Shown: one piece after another, positions 60,625-64,000 of the stretch
How positions within the stretch are numbered: position 1 is the stretch's first letter
Layout: each line of letters begins with the position of its first letter
NCBI RefSeq assembly: GCF_024199945.1
Contig: NZ_JANADP010000001.1
Span: 6,882,001 to 6,946,000 of the forward strand
Origin: Bradyrhizobium sp. CCGUVB4N
GTDB taxonomy: Bacteria > Pseudomonadota > Alphaproteobacteria > Rhizobiales > Xanthobacteraceae
Direction of reading: 5' to 3'
DNA length: 64,000 nt
Notes under the pieces: generated by a model
Database searches by the model: none
Seen by the model: the letters and a program-made list of their open reading frames with translations, nothing else
What the model was told of the DNA's origin: nothing
Program-made: the position numbers and the translations under genes

Positions 60625-61308
60625 ATGCTGATGCACCTGACCTCCGCGGCGCTGCCCCGCCCGCATTGTCTCAGCGAGCTCGGAATCGCCGCCGCTTCGG
60701 ATCCGATGGTCAGTCTGAACGAATTTACCTACCGGCGCGGCAGCGAGATCTACGGCGAGAAGGAGTCCGCCGACTATGTCTATCAGGTCAAGGCGGGCGC
60801 GGTACGGAGCTACAAGCTGCTGTCTGACGGGCGCCGCCAGATCAGCGCCTTTCACGTCCCAGGCGACGTCTTCGGACTTGAGAATGGCAGTGCCCATCGT
60901 TTCACGACGGAAGCGGTGGTGGATGCGACGGTGCGGCTGATCAGGCGCGAGAGCCTCGACGCCATCGCCGGGAGCGACGGCATCTTGATCAGGAGCCTGC
61001 TGCGCCTGACCACGATGAACCTGCGGCACGCGGAAGACCATATGCTGCTGCTCGGACGGAAGACGTCGTTGGAGCGGGTCGCCGCCTTCCTCATCGAGAT
61101 GGACAGGCGACTGACCGCCGCAGGCATTCTCGCGCTGCCGATGTCCCGGCGCGACATCGCCGACTATCTCGGCCTGACGCTGGAGACCGTCTCGCGAACG
61201 CTGTCGTATCTGCGCGATCTCGGCATCCTCGGGTTCATCGACAACAACCAGCGTCACATCGTTCTGCTGGACAGGCAGCAACTCGCCGGGCTCGACCGCC
61301 GCAACTGA
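60625..61308 (+). CDS. Crp/Fnr-family regulator, FixK-like
   Basis: The 227-residue protein has an N-terminal cyclic-nucleotide-binding-type barrel (FTYRRGSEIYGEKESADYVYQVKAGAVRSYKLLSDGRRQISAFHVPGDVFGLE) and a C-terminal winged helix (MSRRDIADYLGLTLETVSRTLSYLRDLGIL). The cysteine cluster of oxygen-sensing Fnr is absent, so it resembles FixK. FixK proteins act below FixLJ in rhizobia on microaerobic and denitrification genes; which member this is cannot be told. Monocistronic. Confidence 0.9.
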   Translation: MLMHLTSAALPRPHCLSELGIAAASDPMVSLNEFTYRRGSEIYGEKESADYVYQVKAGAVRSYKLLSDGRRQISAFHVPGDVFGLENGSAHRFTTEAVVDATVRLIRRESLDAIAGSDGILIRSLLRLTTMNLRHAEDHMLLLGRKTSLERVAAFLIEMDRRLTAAGILALPMSRRDIADYLGLTLETVSRTLSYLRDLGILGFIDNNQRHIVLLDRQQLAGLDRRN

Positions 61309-61354
61309 GTTGCCGACTGCCTGGTTGGTGCGAGACCGTGGTCCATCTGCCGAT

Positions 61355-61382
61355 AAAAAAGGCCCCGGACGATGCCGGGACC
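61355..61382 (-). terminator. Rho-independent terminator of the outer-membrane protein gene
   Basis: On the minus strand GGTCCCGG (61382-61375) and CCGGGGCC (61368-61361) pair, with one G-U, around a 6-base loop, followed by TTTTTT (61360-61355). It lies 25 bases after the stop at 61407. Confidence 0.88.
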
Positions 61383-61406
61383 TGAAGTTACGGGGAAGCC
61401 ACAAGC

Positions 61407-62162
61407 TCAGTAGCGGGCCGCCACCGGCGCGCCATACACGCCGAAGCGATAGTTCACCCGGACCGTGATCATGTCGACATCCTGGCTGACCCCGCTGCCG
61501 AGCAGGGTGATGCCGCCGGGTGTGACCACGCCTGCGAAGGTGGTGTTGTCGCGCCCCATCCAGAGATGGTCGTATTCGACACCGACCGACCAGTTCGGCG
61601 CAAAGCCGTATTCCCAACCAACGCCCGCCGTACCGCCCCAGCGCGTGTGGCCCGCGGAGGCGAGGCCGACACCGGTGACGTTGTTGAAGATATCGAAGCG
61701 ATTGTGCGTCACCGCAGCGCCACCCTTCACGTAGAACAGCGACGCGTTCCAGGCCCAGCCAAGTTGGGCCGTGAAGAGGCCGATGCCATCGGTCTTGCCC
61801 GTGGTCGAAACCAGCGGATCGATCAGGGTCACGCGCGTGTTCTTGATGTCGGCCCAATCGCCCTGGGCTTCCAGACCGAGCACGAACTGATTGGTCTGCC
61901 AGCGATAGCCGATCTGTCCGCCGACAAGGCCGCCGGAGCGATTGGCGCAACCACTTGCGAGCGTCCCCGCGGGCGTCAGGAAATCGACGCAACCATGGCT
62001 CTGCCCCCAGCCTCCATTGGCGCCGATGTAGAACCCGCTCCAGTTATAGATCGCAACCACTGGTGCCGGCGGCGGCGCCTTGACGGCCATGTCAGCTGCC
62101 ATGGCGGGACCCGCCATGCTCAACGCCGCGACGCCGATCGCAGCTATCGAAAGCTTTTTCAT
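61407..62162 (-). CDS. outer-membrane beta-barrel protein (Omp25/Omp31-like)
   Basis: The 251-residue protein has a signal peptide (MKKLSIAAIGVAALSMAGPAMA). The family start is APVVAIYNWSGFYIGANGGWGQSHG, alternating amphipathic strands follow, and it ends with an aromatic-terminated strand (VNYRFGVYGAPVAARY). This is the OMP_b-brl pattern of abundant rhizobial surface proteins. AAGGGG precedes the ATG at 62162. Two cysteines (HGCVDF, SGCANR) might form a loop disulfide. Strong own terminator. Confidence 0.9.
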   Translation of the reverse strand: MKKLSIAAIGVAALSMAGPAMAADMAVKAPPPAPVVAIYNWSGFYIGANGGWGQSHGCVDFLTPAGTLASGCANRSGGLVGGQIGYRWQTNQFVLGLEAQGDWADIKNTRVTLIDPLVSTTGKTDGIGLFTAQLGWAWNASLFYVKGGAAVTHNRFDIFNNVTGVGLASAGHTRWGGTAGVGWEYGFAPNWSVGVEYDHLWMGRDNTTFAGVVTPGGITLLGSGVSQDVDMITVRVNYRFGVYGAPVAARY

Positions 62163-62327
62163 TGTCTCGTCCCCTTTGCTCAGATCTTTTCCGTTCAAAG
62201 ACAGCAGCCCCTATGCAGTCTGGCGTGCATAAGCCCTGCGAACAGCCTGAAGTTTAGGCGCGAGGGCTTTCCTGGCCCGTATCAAAATGGCAACACTCAA
62301 ACGCTATCGCTATGCACGGCCGAGTGC

Positions 62328-62594
62328 TTACTCCCTTTGCGAAAGTCCAGGCGCCGAGGTGCTATCCCCGTCATCGGCGAGCCACGCCTGGATGTCGGAC
62401 GCGAGAATGAGTCGTCTGGGAAGGTGAGGATTGATCGTGCCCGCAAAGACAGCGAGCCCTTCGTCGAACTTCCCGCGTGCGAACTGCTTGGCCTCGTCCT
62501 CGGTCGCGAACGTTCTTGTCTCACGCGGACTGCGTTGCTTCAGCAAAGTCCCGCTCTTGCGAATTTCAAAAGTGACGTACCAGGTTGGATTCAT
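62328..62594 (-). CDS. small conserved-looking hypothetical protein
   Basis: An 88-residue protein: MNPTWYVTFEIRKSGTLLKQ then TRTFATEDEAKQFARGKFDEGLAVFAGTINPHLPRRLILASDIQAWL. The pattern recalls small rhizobial proteins with a 'TEDEAK-FA' helix and 'INPH-PRR' turn, but I cannot give a function. ATG 62594 is chosen; the frame reaches an ATG at 62609. Confidence 0.72.
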   Translation of the reverse strand: MNPTWYVTFEIRKSGTLLKQRSPRETRTFATEDEAKQFARGKFDEGLAVFAGTINPHLPRRLILASDIQAWLADDGDSTSAPGLSQRE

Positions 62595-62716
62595 TGGACC
62601 CATCAACATGTCACCAGCCCCGGTGGCGTGTTGTGGTGCGGCCGCGTTCTCAGCGCTTGATTCAGATCAAGCCGCCACTTGACTATCTGACGCGAGCGAT
62701 CGACACCTCGATCGTC

Positions 62717-63214
62717 ATGGATCAATTCAGCACCGACAGATTGGCCGCCGAGAGGCTCAGCGAGGACCACCTCGCCGACCTCGTCGCACTCCATCTCGAT
62801 CCCGACGTCTCCCGTTATCTCGGCGGCGTGCGATCGGCCGAGGTGACGCAGGCCTATCTCGCGACCAACATGGCCCATTGGGACCAGCATGGCTTCGGGC
62901 TGTGGGTGCTGCGGACGAAAGACGGCGCCTTCGCCGGACGGGCCGGCATCCGGCACATTCTCGTGGACGGCATCGACGAGATCGAGATTGCCTACACGTT
63001 CAAGCGCGATGTCTGGGGCCAGGGTCTTGCGAGCGAGATCGCGACCGCGCTGACGGACATCGGGCTGTCACGGCTGAAATTGCCGTCGCTCATCGGGCTC
63101 GTCTTCGTCGCCCATGGCGCATCGCGGCGCGTCCTGGAGAAGACGAACTATCTGCTCGAGAAGAGCACGACGCATCATGGCGAGGACGTCGTGATCTACC
63201 GGATCAGGCCGTGA
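62717..63214 (+). CDS. GNAT-family N-acetyltransferase (RimJ/RimL type)
   Basis: The 165-residue protein starts TDRLAAERLSEDHLADLVALHLDPDVSRYLGG. It contains GRAGIRHILVDGIDEIEIAYTFKRDVWGQGLASEIATALTDIGL, the acetyl-CoA loop with degenerate Q-x-x-G-x-G (GQGLAS), and ASRRVLEKTNYLLEK. This is the Acetyltransf_3 class. Substrate unknown. ATG 62717 gives a normal N-terminus; upstream in-frame sequence is unsupported. Confidence 0.9.
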   Translation: MDQFSTDRLAAERLSEDHLADLVALHLDPDVSRYLGGVRSAEVTQAYLATNMAHWDQHGFGLWVLRTKDGAFAGRAGIRHILVDGIDEIEIAYTFKRDVWGQGLASEIATALTDIGLSRLKLPSLIGLVFVAHGASRRVLEKTNYLLEKSTTHHGEDVVIYRIRP

Positions 63215-63256
63215 GAGCTGCTCGTCCCACGGCCTCCAACTTGAACCGCGCGCGCC

Positions 63257-63625
63257 TCACGGCTCCATCGTGTAGGAGCGCCCCGGTTCGAGCACGTAGA
63301 TCGTGAGAAAGCGCAGCGGACGGTCCGGGTCGCAATTGCGAAAATGCGTATGCAGAGCGTCCGCCCGGTCTTGCAACGTCTCGCCCGCGCGATACACGCG
63401 CGGCTCGTCGCTGCCATAAGCGGACTCGGCTACGCCTTCGACGATGTAGATCGCGCCCGCCACGGGATGACGGTGAAGCGGAGCGACGCCGCCGGGCGGA
63501 TAGGTGACCTCGACGACCATGAGCTCCTGATTGCCGGGCAATGGAAGACGTTCGAGAATTTTGCGTGTGACGCCGGCGAAGCCGGATTGTTGGGTGTTCG
63601 TCTGACCGTTGGGATGTTCAACCAA
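63257..63625 (-). CDS. small cupin-domain protein
   Basis: The 122-residue protein has cupin motif 1 GGVAPLHRHPVAGAIYIVEGVAES (H-x-H ligands) and motif 2 residues in DALHTHFRNCDP. The family holds metal-binding proteins of unknown role. I chose the TTG at 63625 (AAGG upstream) because longer in-frame starts reach into the inverted-repeat element at 63653-63739. Confidence 0.83.
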   Translation of the reverse strand: MVEHPNGQTNTQQSGFAGVTRKILERLPLPGNQELMVVEVTYPPGGVAPLHRHPVAGAIYIVEGVAESAYGSDEPRVYRAGETLQDRADALHTHFRNCDPDRPLRFLTIYVLEPGRSYTMEP

Positions 63626-63652
63626 GGAGGCACCTTTTCGTCGCTTGAGCTC

Positions 63653-63739
63653 GTAGGATGGGTAGAGCGCAGCGAAACCCATCACACATCAACAAGCTCG
63701 ACCGCAGCGATGGGTTTCGCTTCGCTCCACCCATCCTAC
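63653..63739. repeat. inverted-repeat element, family B copy 2
   Basis: GTAGGATGGGTAGAGCGCAG... at 63653-63683 faces its near-perfect inverse at 63709-63739, with a 25-base spacer. It is related to 54307-54395. It lies between two genes on the minus strand (TetR-type upstream, cupin downstream). Confidence 0.88.
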
Positions 63740-63742
63740 AGA

Positions 63743-64000
63743 CTAACCCTCGACCGGCCACGCCGCCATCGCCGCCTTGACTGCACCTCGCAGGTCCGCC
63801 TGCGTGGCGCCGTCCTTGGCCTGGATGGCCATGCCCTGGAAGACGCCGAGATAGAACCGGCTCAACGCATTCACGTCCGTCGTACCGGGCAATTCGCAGC
63901 TGGCAACCGCCGCTTCGAGCCGTGCGCGCAGATTGTCCAGCAACTCGAGCCTGACCTTTCTCACCTCGCGCGCGATCGTGGCCGGCCATTCGTCGCTGAC
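63743..64000 (-). CDS. TetR/AcrR-family regulator, C-terminal part (5' end outside window)
   Basis: Eighty-five residues are visible: SDEWPATIAREVRKVRLELLDNLRARLEAAVASCELPGTTDVNALSRFYLGVFQGMAIQAKDGATQADLRGAVKAAMAAWPVEG. The helix pattern 'FYLGVFQGMAIQAKDGAT...L...V..A..AWP' is that of TetR_C regulators with the C-terminal ligand domain. The DNA-binding half lies beyond 64000. Confidence 0.8.
   Translation of the reverse strand, partial: VSDEWPATIAREVRKVRLELLDNLRARLEAAVASCELPGTTDVNALSRFYLGVFQGMAIQAKDGATQADLRGAVKAAMAAWPVEG

Noticed and set aside
60598..61992. A 464-codon minus-strand frame across the FixK-like gene and the outer-membrane protein gene
   Set aside because: Both genes have intact domains in other frames, and a terminator lies inside this frame.
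1..64000. tRNA, rRNA, CRISPR array, prophage or intact IS element
   Set aside because: I looked for clover-leaf T-arm signatures, regular spacers, integrase/transposase motifs and found none except the tmRNA T arm; a covariance-model scan would be decisive for tRNAs.

Overview
The window is a high-GC chromosomal stretch from an alphaproteobacterium of the order Hyphomicrobiales, most likely Bradyrhizobium or a close relative. Supporting signs are a circularly permuted two-piece tmRNA gene with the tag ANDNFAPVAQAA, an SspB-alpha gene beside it, many ABC and tripartite (Bug/TctC) transporters, a FixK-like Crp/Fnr regulator, an Irr-like box before feoAB, and several families of short palindromic intergenic repeats. 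There is no prophage, no intact insertion sequence, no rRNA, no CRISPR array and no tRNA that I could recognise. The genus assignment is inference.

Layout. 1-2835: a BlaI/MecI-type repressor and an M56 membrane protease without a recognisable penicillin-binding sensor. 3124-9372: NAD malic enzyme flanked by palindromic repeats, an orphan tricarboxylate-type binding protein, a large MscS-type channel and a small Tat-exported putative metalloprotease. 9785-16625: a metallo-beta-lactamase-fold protein, then livK-livG-livF-livH-livM with a PPK2 kinase overlapping the end of livM. 16719-23174: a Nudix protein, a split NitT/TauT/SsuA-type ABC system with a cupin gene inside it, and an OpuC-like ABC importer whose permease and binding protein are fused. 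23203-28243: rhodanese, a sulfatase/phosphoglycerol-transferase-like membrane enzyme, a TetR repressor facing a haem-type membrane protein across two palindromic operators, an LprI-like protein and an SDR.

28768-35706 is the branched-chain amino acid locus. Read leftwards it has a promoter, a 21-codon leader peptide rich in Ile/Leu/Val with a terminator/antiterminator, ilvB, a short threonine dehydratase, ilvH, a methyltransferase, two exporter-type permeases (EamA, LysE) and ilvC. This is a transcription attenuator readable directly from sequence, and the exporters may be co-regulated with synthesis. 35801-43710 holds miaA/serB (divergent), the hflK-hflC-DUF2065-degP quality-control cluster, and thyA-GNAT-folA for folate and dTMP. 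43882-48512 has a TctC/TctA/TctB tripartite transporter, with a terminator-like hairpin just before the binding-protein gene, and a two-gene chromate-type transporter.

48640-51855: the permuted ssrA, sspB, fumC, a DUF4169 protein and a ribbon-helix-helix protein; ssrA and sspB together form the tag-and-deliver branch of ClpXP proteolysis. 51919-54166: feoAB. From about 54170 to the end the window is more accessory: dispersed repeats, an MFS transporter, a decayed ABC binding-protein gene, a small dimeric-barrel protein between two 100-bp direct repeats, an AraC regulator, OpgC, three small enzymes or regulators (GNATs, cupin), a FixK-like regulator, a beta-barrel outer-membrane protein and a partial TetR at the right edge.
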